Source: DATGZH01 sp035297265
GTDB taxonomy: Bacteria; Actinomycetota; Acidimicrobiia; Acidimicrobiales; RAAP-2
Reading direction: 5' to 3'
DNA length: 36,311 bases
NCBI GenBank assembly: GCA_035297265.1
Contig: DATGZH010000047.1
Coordinates: 1-36,311, forward strand
A model generated the notes under the pieces. That model ran no database searches, was not told the DNA's origin, and saw only the letters and a list, made by a program, of their open reading frames with translations. Below are positions 7,489-14,824 of this stretch, piece by piece; position 1 is the stretch's first letter; each line of letters starts with the position of its first letter. Made by a program: the position numbers and the translations under genes.

Positions 7489-8243
7489 CCGTCTCGCCCG
7501 GCGAGAGCCGGTTCGTCACGACGGCCCCCGAGGACCTCGTCCACCCGGCGACCGAGGTGCTCGAAGAGGGCGAGATGGAGGTGCACGGCCGCATCGCCGG
7601 GAGCTCGAACGCCACGCTCCTCGTCACGTGCCGCCACGGGGACGACGAGCTCCTCGCCGTCTACAAGCCGGCCAAGGGCGAGCGGCCGCTCTGGGACTTC
7701 CCGACCGGGCTGCACCGGCGGGAGGTGGCGGCCTACGTCCTCTCCGAGGCCCTCGGTTGGGGAGTCGTGCCCGAGACGGTGGACCGGGAGGAGGCCCCGT
7801 TCGGGCGGGGCTCGGTGCAGCGCTTCGTCCCCGAGGACGGGTGCTCCCACTACTTCACCCTGCGTGAGGACCCGTCCTGGCACGAGCAGCTCACGCTCAT
7901 CGCCGCCTTCGACGTCGTGGCCAACAACGCCGACCGCAAGAGCGGCCATGTGCTCCTGGCCGAGGAGCGCCTGTGGGCGATCGACAACGGGCTCTGCTTC
8001 CACTTCCAGAGCAAGCTGCGCACGGTCATCTGGGATTTCGCGGGCATGGAGCTGGCCGAGCCCCGGCGCGACGACCTCGTCCGCGTCGCCCGGGGTGACC
8101 TACCCGACGAGCTGGCCGAGCTCCTCGACGACGACGAACTGCGGGCGATGCGGCGCCGGGCCGGCGCCCTCGCCAGCGAGGGGAGCCTCCCCGAGCCCGA
8201 CGACGACGGCCGCTGGCCCCCCTACCCCTGGCCGCTCGTCTGA
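7485..8243 (+). CDS. SCO1664/TIGR03843 family protein, PI3/4-kinase-like fold predicted
   Basis: The 252-residue protein belongs to a family largely restricted to actinobacteria, with remote similarity to phosphatidylinositol 3/4-kinases. Visible features agree with a kinase-like site. AVYKPAKGE has Lys61 as a candidate nucleotide-binding lysine. DVVANNADRKSGHVL (143-157) resembles a catalytic loop, and WAIDNGLCF has Asp167 as a candidate metal ligand. It starts at a GTG that overlaps the DUF3090 stop, so the three genes form one translationally coupled operon. In mycobacteria and Streptomyces this trio sits beside mshC of mycothiol synthesis; here the next gene is an unrelated DUF459 gene on the other strand. 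Activity and substrate are unproven. Confidence 0.85.
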   Translation: MTVSPGESRFVTTAPEDLVHPATEVLEEGEMEVHGRIAGSSNATLLVTCRHGDDELLAVYKPAKGERPLWDFPTGLHRREVAAYVLSEALGWGVVPETVDREEAPFGRGSVQRFVPEDGCSHYFTLREDPSWHEQLTLIAAFDVVANNADRKSGHVLLAEERLWAIDNGLCFHFQSKLRTVIWDFAGMELAEPRRDDLVRVARGDLPDELAELLDDDELRAMRRRAGALASEGSLPEPDDDGRWPPYPWPLV

Positions 8244-8256
8244 CCCGCCCTCACCG

Positions 8257-9351
8257 TCAGGGCAGGGCGATGTGGAGCTGGTTGCGGATCGTGGCCATCA
8301 CGTCCTGGGAGATGAGCTCCGCCCCGCCGGGAGCGATGTGCGTGCCGTCGGGCTCCCGCACGTTCACCTCCTGGCCGTTCACGTCGAGGTAGGCCGTGTA
8401 CTGGCCCTGCGGCGTGCCGACGACGGTCCAGCTGCTCAGGTAGGTGACGTGCGGGACCTTGGCCGCCTCAGCCTGGTAGATCGAGTCGAGGGTGGCCATG
8501 TCCTGGGACCGCCCGGAGTCGGCCATCGGCGGCATGCCCACCCAGACCACCTGGGCCCCCGTGCTCGTGGCCTCCTGCATGAACTGGGCGACCCGTTGCG
8601 TGTAGGTGGCCGTCCAGCCGGCCGAGCCGTAGGGGACGTCGGGCGGACCGGGGAAGTCCTGGTCGTCGTTGGCCCCGATCATGATCACGACCACCTGGGG
8701 GTTGTCGCTCTTGAGATCGCCGGCCAGCTCGGCCGGCCAGTTGAAGTAGTCGGGCCGGCTGAGGCCCGTGTCGATTTGCCCGTCGAGGGTGGCCTGCACC
8801 ACGCCGGTGTTGGCGAGGTCGTTCTCGAGCGTGTCGCCAAGGTCGATGCCGAGCGAGTCGCCGGCGATGAGGACCCGCAGCGGGGCGGCGGCCGAGGGTG
8901 GGGCCGTCGTCGTCGTGACGCCGGGTGTCGACTCGAGATGCCGCGACGGGTCGACGTTGCCGCCGCCCGCCGTTTGGTGGCCCTTCGGCCCGACCGTCTG
9001 CTTGACCGAGCCGCCGGCCGGGCCGTTGTGGGCGTGGCCGGTGGCGCCGGCGAACACCGACTCGATGTGGGAGAGCTGGAGGACCCGGCTCAGCGTGGCG
9101 ACGGGGCCGAGGATGCCGAGGCTGACCGTGCGCCGGACGCCCACCGGTGACACCTGGGCGTTGTGCTGGAGGGTCGGGGCGTCCACGAGGAGCCAGACCA
9201 AGAAGGCGGCCACGCCGATGAGGAGGGCCCTCGTCCAGGTGATCTTGACCGGCTCGGCCGACCGACGCCGGGGTGGGCGCGGTGGGGCGGCGGCCTGCTC
9301 GGGCGGTGGTCGCTCGTCGGTGGCCACCGGCGGGCCCTCGTGGTCGCTCAT
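8257..9351 (-). CDS. DUF459 SGNH-hydrolase-type protein, membrane-anchored
   Basis: The 364-residue product has a Pro/Arg-rich cytoplasmic tail, one transmembrane helix at about 41-57, a Gly/Thr/Pro-rich linker, and an extracytoplasmic SGNH domain from about 155. Catalytic blocks are visible: IAGDSLG with Ser166, MIGAND with Asn228, and EPDGTHIAPGG with Asp335 and His338. Such proteins are esterases or O-acetyltransferase partners acting on cell-envelope polymers. The gene lies downstream of an MBOAT acyltransferase on the same strand (146 bases apart), a common pairing for polysaccharide O-acetylation. The ATG at 9351 is chosen; an in-frame GTG at 9426 adds 25 residues without family character. 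A TACCAT hexamer at about 9428-9433 could be its promoter. Confidence 0.8.
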   Translation of the reverse strand: MSDHEGPPVATDERPPPEQAAAPPRPPRRRSAEPVKITWTRALLIGVAAFLVWLLVDAPTLQHNAQVSPVGVRRTVSLGILGPVATLSRVLQLSHIESVFAGATGHAHNGPAGGSVKQTVGPKGHQTAGGGNVDPSRHLESTPGVTTTTAPPSAAAPLRVLIAGDSLGIDLGDTLENDLANTGVVQATLDGQIDTGLSRPDYFNWPAELAGDLKSDNPQVVVIMIGANDDQDFPGPPDVPYGSAGWTATYTQRVAQFMQEATSTGAQVVWVGMPPMADSGRSQDMATLDSIYQAEAAKVPHVTYLSSWTVVGTPQGQYTAYLDVNGQEVNVREPDGTHIAPGGAELISQDVMATIRNQLHIALP

Positions 9352-9497
9352 GGCAGGGACATCGGTGCTGGTCGTGGCTCCAAGGTGGTCCGGAACGGAC
9401 TGGGGCCGGTCCGCCGGCCACCCCACGATGGTACGGGGGGCGAGAGGGCCGTCGCGGACAGCCGCTCAGCCGGACCGACCGGGTGGTTCCCCGCTGG

Positions 9498-10925
9498 TCA
9501 GAACCGGTAGTAGATGAAGGGGGCGACGCCTTGGGGGCCGAGGGTGGTGATCACGAGCAGGCCGCCCGAGAGGGCCAGCACCTGGACGATCGCTTTCTGG
9601 CGGGAGAACGCCGCCTGCAGCCGCCCCACGAGGTCCTTCGGCACGTACTGCACGGCGATGAACGCGGCGATCGTGAGCACCAGGAGCGGGGTGACGAGCG
9701 GCGAGGGCGTGCCCCACCCGTCGAACAGGCGGCTCAGCACGGCGAGGGCGTTCGACACCGAGCTGGCGTTGAAAAAGACCCACCCGAGGCACACGAACTG
9801 GAAGGTGAAGAATCGCTCACGCCAGATCACCCCCCGGCCCTCGGCCACCGCCGGCAGGCCCCGGGCCACCCGGCGCTGTCGCCGCAGGTGGCCGACCACC
9901 TGGCCGGCGCCGTGCAGGGCCCCCCAGATGAGGAACGTCCAGTTGGCCCCGTGCCACAGGCCGCCGAGGACCATCGTGATCATGATGTTGCGTGCCCCGA
10001 ACAACTCGGAGCCCCGGTTGCCGCCGAGCGGGATGTAGAGGTAGTCGCGGAGCCACCGTGACAGCGTGATGTGCCATCGCCGCCAGAAGTCCTGGAGGTT
10101 GCGCGCCGTGTAGGGCCCGTCGAAGTTGATCGGGAAGCGGAAGCCGAGCAGGAGCGCGAGGCCGATGGCGATGTCGGTGTAGCCGCTGAAGTCGCAGTAG
10201 ATCTCCACCGCGTAGCCCCAGGCGGCGAAGACCACCTCGATCGCCGAGTGCTGGCGCGGCGCGGCGAAGACCGGCGTGACGATGTTGGCCGACAGGTAGG
10301 ACGAGACCACGACCTTCTTGAAGAGGCCGCCCATGATCATCCAGATGGCCGGGGAGAAGTCGATGGCGTTCGGGTTGCGCTTGCGCCGGATCTGGGGCAG
10401 GAGCTCCTCGCCCCGCACGATCGGGCCGGCCACGAGGTGCGGGAAGAACGAGAGGTAGACCGCCGTGTCGAGGGGGCGGGCCACGTCGAGCTGGCGCCGG
10501 TAGACGTCGATCACGTACGAGAGGGCCATGAACGTGAAGAACGAGATGGCCACGGGGAGCGTGGGCTGGATGATCGGCAGGGGATGGCCGAGACCGATGC
10601 GGTGGAAGGCGTTGTCCAGGTTGGACGACAGGAAGCCGTAGTACTTGAACCAGCCGAGGAGGCCGAGCAGCCCGACGACCGAGGCGATCATCCAGGCCTT
10701 CCTGGACCGCTCCGTGCGGGCCTTCGAGATCCGGACCGCCCCGAGCTGGGAGATGACCGTCGAGGCGGCCAGGAGGAAGATGAAGCGCCAGTCCCACCAG
10801 CTGTAGAAGAAGTAGGAGAGGGCGATCATCGCCAGCTTCCACGGCACCGGGTACGGGTTGAGGAGCCAGTTCACCGCGAAGGCCACGGCGAAGAAGATGG
10901 CGAAGTCGATGGTGGGGAAAAGCAT
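9498..10925 (-). CDS. MBOAT family membrane O-acyltransferase (AlgI-like)
   Basis: The 475-residue polytopic protein has roughly ten membrane segments. It carries the AlgI/DltB signature: FFYSWWDWRF near the N-terminus, DFSGYTDIAIGLALLLGF, the NLQDFWRRWHITLSRW segment, a YIPLGGNRG loop, and LGGLWHGANWTFLIWGALHG, which contains the conserved active-site histidine. MBOAT proteins carry acyl groups across the membrane to acceptor polymers, and AlgI-like members usually act with an SGNH partner, here the DUF459 gene. A TACAGT -10-like element lies about 20 bases upstream of the ATG. The acetylated polymer is unknown. Confidence 0.92.
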   Translation of the reverse strand: MLFPTIDFAIFFAVAFAVNWLLNPYPVPWKLAMIALSYFFYSWWDWRFIFLLAASTVISQLGAVRISKARTERSRKAWMIASVVGLLGLLGWFKYYGFLSSNLDNAFHRIGLGHPLPIIQPTLPVAISFFTFMALSYVIDVYRRQLDVARPLDTAVYLSFFPHLVAGPIVRGEELLPQIRRKRNPNAIDFSPAIWMIMGGLFKKVVVSSYLSANIVTPVFAAPRQHSAIEVVFAAWGYAVEIYCDFSGYTDIAIGLALLLGFRFPINFDGPYTARNLQDFWRRWHITLSRWLRDYLYIPLGGNRGSELFGARNIMITMVLGGLWHGANWTFLIWGALHGAGQVVGHLRRQRRVARGLPAVAEGRGVIWRERFFTFQFVCLGWVFFNASSVSNALAVLSRLFDGWGTPSPLVTPLLVLTIAAFIAVQYVPKDLVGRLQAAFSRQKAIVQVLALSGGLLVITTLGPQGVAPFIYYRF

Positions 10926-11012
10926 GGGCGCGCCGCTCGACGACGACTGTACCGCTGCCCGACCGGTGGTCCGCGGTGGGTGACGCGCCCGCCGCGCCGA
11001 CCGGCGCGGTCG

Positions 11013-11981
11013 CTACGACCTCGACTTCAGGAGCTCGATGAGGGTGGGCAGCACCTTCAGCGCGTCGCCCACGATGCCGAGATCGGCCACCGAGAAGATC
11101 GGGGCGTCCCGGTCCTTGTTGACCGCGACGATGTTCTTCGAGTTCTTCATGCCGACGAGGTGCTGGGTGGCGCCCGAGATGCCGCAGGCCAGGTAGACGG
11201 TGGGCTTGACCGTCTTGCCCGTCTGGCCGACCTGGTGGGAGTAGGGCACCCAGCCGGCGTCGACGATGGCCCGGCTGGCCCCGGCCGCTCCGTGCAGGAG
11301 CTTGGCGAGCTCGTCGATGAGGGCGTAATTGTCGGCCGAACCCAGGCCCCGGCCGCCCGAGACCACGATGTTGGCCTCGTCCAGCTTCGGGCCCTCGCGC
11401 TCCTCGGCGTGGCGACTCACGATCTTGGCCGCGCCGGTCACCCCGACGTCGGGGGCCGGGGCGGCCACGACGGCGGCCGGACCGCCGCCGGACGGCTCGG
11501 CGGCGAAGGACTTGGCCCGCACCACGTAGATCCCCGGGCCTTCCCCGGTGAACCGGGCCGACACGTTGAGCGTGCCGCCGAAGACGGCGTGGTTCGTGGT
11601 GGCGGGGTCACCGGCCGACATGCCCACGATGTTGGTGAGCACGGGCCGGTCGAGGCGCACCGACAGCCGCCCGGCGATGTCCCGGCCGTCGTAGGTGGCC
11701 GGTACGAAGATGGCGTCGGGTCCGTTGCCCGAGTCGACGAGGGCGGCGATCGCCGCGGCGACCGGGGCGCCGGGCAGGCCGCCGGCGAGGTCGCCCACGT
11801 CGTAGACGGTGGTGGCGCCGTACTCGCCGAGTATGCCGGCCATGGCGGCGGTGTCGGTGCCCCAGGCCACGGCCTCGACCGTCGAGCCCAGGCTGCGGGC
11901 CTCGGTCAGGAGCTCGAGGCTCGTCGTCACCGGCCCCGAGCCGGTCGACTCGGCCAGCACCCAGATCCTGTCGATCGCCAT
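11013..11981 (-). CDS. etfA: Electron transfer flavoprotein alpha subunit
   Basis: The 322-residue product is the FAD-binding subunit of the ETF heterodimer, which accepts electrons from acyl-CoA dehydrogenases and passes them toward the quinone pool. The N-terminal domain (IWVLAE start) is followed by the C-terminal FAD domain. The latter has VVSGGRGLGSADN, a VPYSHQVGQTGKTVKP motif, YLACGISGATQHLVGM and NIVAVNKDRDAPIF, all diagnostic for EtfA. Length is normal. The start has CTGAGGAGGACG immediately upstream, a strong ribosome binding site. It follows etfB by 8 bases. Confidence 0.96.
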   Translation of the reverse strand: MAIDRIWVLAESTGSGPVTTSLELLTEARSLGSTVEAVAWGTDTAAMAGILGEYGATTVYDVGDLAGGLPGAPVAAAIAALVDSGNGPDAIFVPATYDGRDIAGRLSVRLDRPVLTNIVGMSAGDPATTNHAVFGGTLNVSARFTGEGPGIYVVRAKSFAAEPSGGGPAAVVAAPAPDVGVTGAAKIVSRHAEEREGPKLDEANIVVSGGRGLGSADNYALIDELAKLLHGAAGASRAIVDAGWVPYSHQVGQTGKTVKPTVYLACGISGATQHLVGMKNSKNIVAVNKDRDAPIFSVADLGIVGDALKVLPTLIELLKSRS

Positions 11982-11989
11982 CGTCCTCC

Positions 11990-12769
11990 TCAGATGACCT
12001 TCAAGCCCTCGAGGAAGGCCACGATCTTCTCGGCTCCGTCACCCTCGTCGACCACGATCTCGCCGGCCGTCCGGGCCTCGGCCGGAGCCACCTCGGTGAT
12101 CTCCTGGCCGGCCCCCGCCTGTCCCACCTGGTCGGCCGAGAGGCCCAGGTCGGCCACGGTCAGGGTGTCCACGGGCTTCGACTTGGCCGCCATGATCCCC
12201 TTGAACGAGGGGTAGCGGGGCTCCACGACGCCGGCGGTCACAGTCACGACCGCCGGGAGCGGGCACTCGACCTCGTCGTAGCCGGCCTCGGTCTGGCGCT
12301 CGACCCGCACCGTGGAACCCTCCACGGCGACGGCCTTGGCGAAGGTGACCGAGGGGTAGCCGAGCAGCTCGGCCACCTGGACCGGCGTCGTCCCGGTGTA
12401 GCCGTCGGTCGACTCGGTGGCCGCCAGCACGAGGTCGGGCTCGGCCCGGCGGATGGCCGCCGCGAGCACCTTGGCCGTGCCGAGGGCGTCGGAGCCCTTG
12501 AGGGCGTCGTCGCTGATGAGGATGGCCTTGGCCGCCCCCATGGCGAGGGCGGTCCGGAGGCCGGAGGTCTCCCCGCCGGGGGCCATGGAGACCAGCGTGA
12601 CCTCGCCCCCGCCGGCCGCGTCGGCCAGCTGCAGGGCCATCTCGACGCCGTAGGCGTCCGAGTCGTCCATGATGAGCTTGCCCGACCGGTCGAGGGTGTG
12701 GGTGGTCTCGTCGAGGCTCTGGGGAGCCGCCGGATCGGGGATCTGCTTGACGCAGACGACGACGTTCAT
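11990..12769 (-). CDS. etfB: Electron transfer flavoprotein beta subunit
   Basis: The 259-residue protein is the partner of EtfA, of the FixA/EtfB family. It begins with the canonical VVVCVKQIPDP motif. It contains DAYGVEMAL, LRTALAMGAAKAILI and the signature VRVERQTEAGYDEVECPLPAVVTV, followed by EPRYPSFKGIMAAKSKP. The last 40 residues are more variable. A GAGG ribosome binding site lies just upstream of the ATG. The glycerophosphodiesterase gene lies 55 bases upstream on the same strand. Confidence 0.96.
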   Translation of the reverse strand: MNVVVCVKQIPDPAAPQSLDETTHTLDRSGKLIMDDSDAYGVEMALQLADAAGGGEVTLVSMAPGGETSGLRTALAMGAAKAILISDDALKGSDALGTAKVLAAAIRRAEPDLVLAATESTDGYTGTTPVQVAELLGYPSVTFAKAVAVEGSTVRVERQTEAGYDEVECPLPAVVTVTAGVVEPRYPSFKGIMAAKSKPVDTLTVADLGLSADQVGQAGAGQEITEVAPAEARTAGEIVVDEGDGAEKIVAFLEGLKVI

Positions 12770-12824
12770 GGGGCCTCATTGTTGACGACGAACGCCGGGC
12801 CCCGCCAACCCTGGTCGGGCGGCC

Positions 12825-13511
12825 TCACGAGCCGTGGGCCACGACGAGTGCCTCGGGGAGGTTGTCGGTGATCAGGGCGTCGACGCCGAGGCCGACCATC
12901 CGCCGCAGGTCGACCCGGGAATTCACGGTCCAGACGTTGAGCGCGAGCCCGGCCGCCCCGGCGAGCGCCACGAGCTGGTCGTCCACCGCGCTGAAGAACG
13001 GGTGCAATGCCTGGAAGCCGCGCCGGGCCGCCTCGTCGACCGCTGCCCCGGGCTCCTCGGCGAAGCCGAGGAGCCAGCCGAGCGGCAGGCTGGGGTCGGC
13101 GGCGCGCACCGCGTCGAGCGTGTCGGCCTGGAAGCACGAGACGATCACGCCCTCCGTCCAGCCGGCGTCGTGCACCGCCGCCGCCACGAGCGCCGCGATG
13201 GCCTGGTCGGGCTCGTAGCCGGGGTCGCCGGGGGCGTTCTTGATCTCCACGTTCACGACCATCCCGTGGCAGGCCTCGAGGACCTCCCCGAGGAGCGGCA
13301 CGTGCTCGGGCAGGTCGGCCACAGCCACCTCGGGCAGGAGACGGCCGTCGGGGAGCTCGGCGTCGTGGTGGACGACGAGAGCCCCGTCGGCGCTCCGGCG
13401 GACGTCGAGTTCGATCCCGTCGGCCCCGAGCCGGCGGGCCTCGAGAAAGGCCTCGAGGGTGTTCTCCCTGTGCCGTTCGGTCGAGCCGCGGTGGGCCAGC
13501 ACCGAGGTCAA
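12825..13511 (-). CDS. Glycerophosphodiester phosphodiesterase
   Basis: The 228-residue enzyme hydrolyses glycerophosphodiesters to glycerol 3-phosphate and an alcohol. It lacks a signal peptide, so it is probably cytoplasmic. The GDPD motifs are present: LAHRGS with His7 and Arg8, ENTLEAF, GIELDVRRSADGALVVHHD with Glu34, Asp36 and His49, and VNVEIKN in the barrel. The C-terminal VWTVNS and DALITDNLPE segments complete the TIM barrel. The start codon is an uncommon TTG, chosen because GGAGGAGG lies about 8 bases upstream and it gives the usual few residues before HRG; a GTG at 13502 is the alternative. Confidence 0.9.
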   Translation of the reverse strand: MTSVLAHRGSTERHRENTLEAFLEARRLGADGIELDVRRSADGALVVHHDAELPDGRLLPEVAVADLPEHVPLLGEVLEACHGMVVNVEIKNAPGDPGYEPDQAIAALVAAAVHDAGWTEGVIVSCFQADTLDAVRAADPSLPLGWLLGFAEEPGAAVDEAARRGFQALHPFFSAVDDQLVALAGAAGLALNVWTVNSRVDLRRMVGLGVDALITDNLPEALVVAHGS

Positions 13512-13688
13512 ATGGGACCCTCCTCCGCCCGGGCCTCGCGCCCGGGCGAGGGCACCCTACCGGCCCGCCGGACATCGTCCGGGGGGTGGCCGACGACCGC
13601 CGTCGGACGGCCGCGGTGGGCCCGAGGGCCAGGTCAGAGGGGGTTCGCGCCGGGCGTCGGGGCCCGCTCACGATCCCGCCAGAATCGG

Positions 13689-13717
13689 TTGCAAGGCCCA
13701 GGGGCGCTCGTTATTAT
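13689..13717 (+). promoter_or_regulatory. Sigma70-type promoter of whiB
   Basis: TTGCAA (13689-13694) and TATTAT (13712-13717) are separated by exactly 17 bases, the best housekeeping-type promoter in the window. Transcription would begin near 13724 and give whiB a leader of about 110 bases that includes the CRP-like palindrome. The remaining part of this 325-base intergenic region (13512-13688) shows only GC-rich sequence without evident coding or hairpin signals. Confidence 0.6.
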
Positions 13718-13768
13718 CACCAGGTCAGCACCCATTTTCACCGACGGCCACCCCCGTGGGGCCGATCA

Positions 13769-13784
13769 TGTGAAAAGCTTCACA
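13769..13784. promoter_or_regulatory. CRP/FNR-family consensus site in whiB leader
   Basis: The 16-mer TGTGAAAAGCTTCACA matches the CRP-family consensus TGTGA-N6-TCACA in all ten fixed positions. It lies in the leader of whiB, about 45 bases downstream of the predicted transcription start and 52 bases before the ATG. Binding there would more likely block elongation or initiation than activate this promoter, unless a second promoter lies downstream. Confidence 0.55.
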
Positions 13785-13836
13785 AACTCGTCGGTGGACC
13801 CTGGAGCTTGTGGAGCGGAATTCGGAGGCCTTGGCA

Positions 13837-14136
13837 ATGGCACTCATGTGGAACCGGACGGTCGACTGGGACGACGGGGACTGGCGGCGAGTCGCCGCCT
13901 GTCGGCACACCGAACCGGACCTGTTCTTCCCGGTCGGTACCACCGGCCCCGCCGTTGACCAGATCGAGGCGGCGAAGCGGGTCTGTCGGGGTTGCGAGGC
14001 ACTGGAACCGTGCCTCGACTTCGCGTTGGCCACGAATCAGGAGTCCGGGGTGTGGGGCGGCACGTCCGAGGAGGAGCGGCGCAAGCTCCGCAAGGCCTGG
14101 CTGGCGGCGCGTCGCCAGGCGCCCCGCCCCTACTGA
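13837..14136 (+). CDS. WhiB-family iron-sulfur transcription factor
   Basis: The 99-residue protein has the four cluster-binding cysteines of the Wbl family: Cys22 in AACRHTEPDLFFP, then Cys50-x2-Cys53-x5-Cys59. These are followed by the GVWGG turn (71-75) and a basic C-terminal tail (RRKLRKAWLAARR) for DNA binding. Wbl proteins bind a [4Fe-4S] cluster and usually act with the housekeeping sigma factor, responding to redox signals or nitric oxide. I use the ATG at 13837 because GGAGG lies about 8 bases upstream; a GTG at 13810 would add nine residues. Promoter and CRP-like site upstream recall whiB1 of mycobacteria. Which Wbl subclass this is cannot be settled here. Confidence 0.93.
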   Translation: MALMWNRTVDWDDGDWRRVAACRHTEPDLFFPVGTTGPAVDQIEAAKRVCRGCEALEPCLDFALATNQESGVWGGTSEEERRKLRKAWLAARRQAPRPY

Positions 14137-14146
14137 CCGACGTCGC

Positions 14147-14824
14147 TCAGACCAGCCGGCGCTCGGTGGCCCACCGGGTCAGCTGGTGGCGGGTGGACAG
14201 CTGCAGCTTGCGGAGCACCGCCGAGACATGGCTCTCCACCGTCTTGGTCGAGATCGAGAGCTCCCTCCCCACCTCCTTGTAGGTGTAGCCGCGGGCGATG
14301 AGCCGGAGGACCTCGCGCTCTCTCGGTGAGAGCTGGTCGAGCTCGGCATCGAACGACGCCGAGGGTCGGGCGTCGTCGGGCATCGAGGCGAAGGCGTCGA
14401 GGACGAAGCCGGCCAGACGGGGCGAGAACACCGCGTCCCCCTCGGCCACCCGCTGGACCGCGTCGACGAGCTCGGACCCCGAGATGGTCTTCGTGACGTA
14501 ACCCCGCGCCCCGGCCCGGATGACCGCGATTACGTCCTCCGGGGCGTCGGACACCGAGAGGGCGAGGAACCGGACGTCGGGGTGGGCGACCTTCACGGCC
14601 TCGATGACCGCCTGGCCGCCGCCGTCGGGCAGGTGCACGTCGAGGAGCACGACGTCGGGCTGCCGCTCGCCGATGAGCTCGATGGCCGCCGCCACCTCGT
14701 CAGCCTCCCCCACCACGTCGACCGCGTCGCCCAACTCGGCCCGGACCCCGGACCGGAAGAGGTGGTGGTCGTCCACGAGGAAGACGCGAGGGACGCGGTC
14801 ACCCGACACGGGTTCCTCGGTCAC
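14147..14824 (-). CDS. NarL/LuxR-family response regulator
   Basis: The 225-residue regulator has a receiver domain (about 11-128) with acidic Asp18-Asp19, phosphoacceptor Asp62 in VLLDVHLPDGGG, and Lys112. The C-terminal LuxR-type helix-turn-helix (about 164-225) shows LSPREREVLRLIARGYT and STKTVESHVSAVLRKL. It starts at a GTG that overlaps the stop codon of the upstream sensor kinase by 4 bases (GTGA), so kinase and regulator are translationally coupled and form a two-component pair. The divergent PspC and DUF1707 genes are likely targets, an inference from position. Confidence 0.93.
   Translation of the reverse strand: MTEEPVSGDRVPRVFLVDDHHLFRSGVRAELGDAVDVVGEADEVAAAIELIGERQPDVVLLDVHLPDGGGQAVIEAVKVAHPDVRFLALSVSDAPEDVIAVIRAGARGYVTKTISGSELVDAVQRVAEGDAVFSPRLAGFVLDAFASMPDDARPSASFDAELDQLSPREREVLRLIARGYTYKEVGRELSISTKTVESHVSAVLRKLQLSTRHQLTRWATERRLV

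Noticed and set aside
8247..8262. Small GCCCT/AGGGC hairpin between the TIGR03843 and DUF459 genes
   Set aside because: Only 5 bp of stem and no T-tract; too weak to call a terminator.
10071..12215. Long plus-strand frame opposite MBOAT, etfA and etfB
   Set aside because: Antisense of three unambiguous genes, rich in Asp/Gly/Val/His shadow sequence.
13810..13836. Upstream GTG start for whiB
   Set aside because: The ATG at 13837 has the better-spaced GGAGG and gives the normal Wbl N-terminus.
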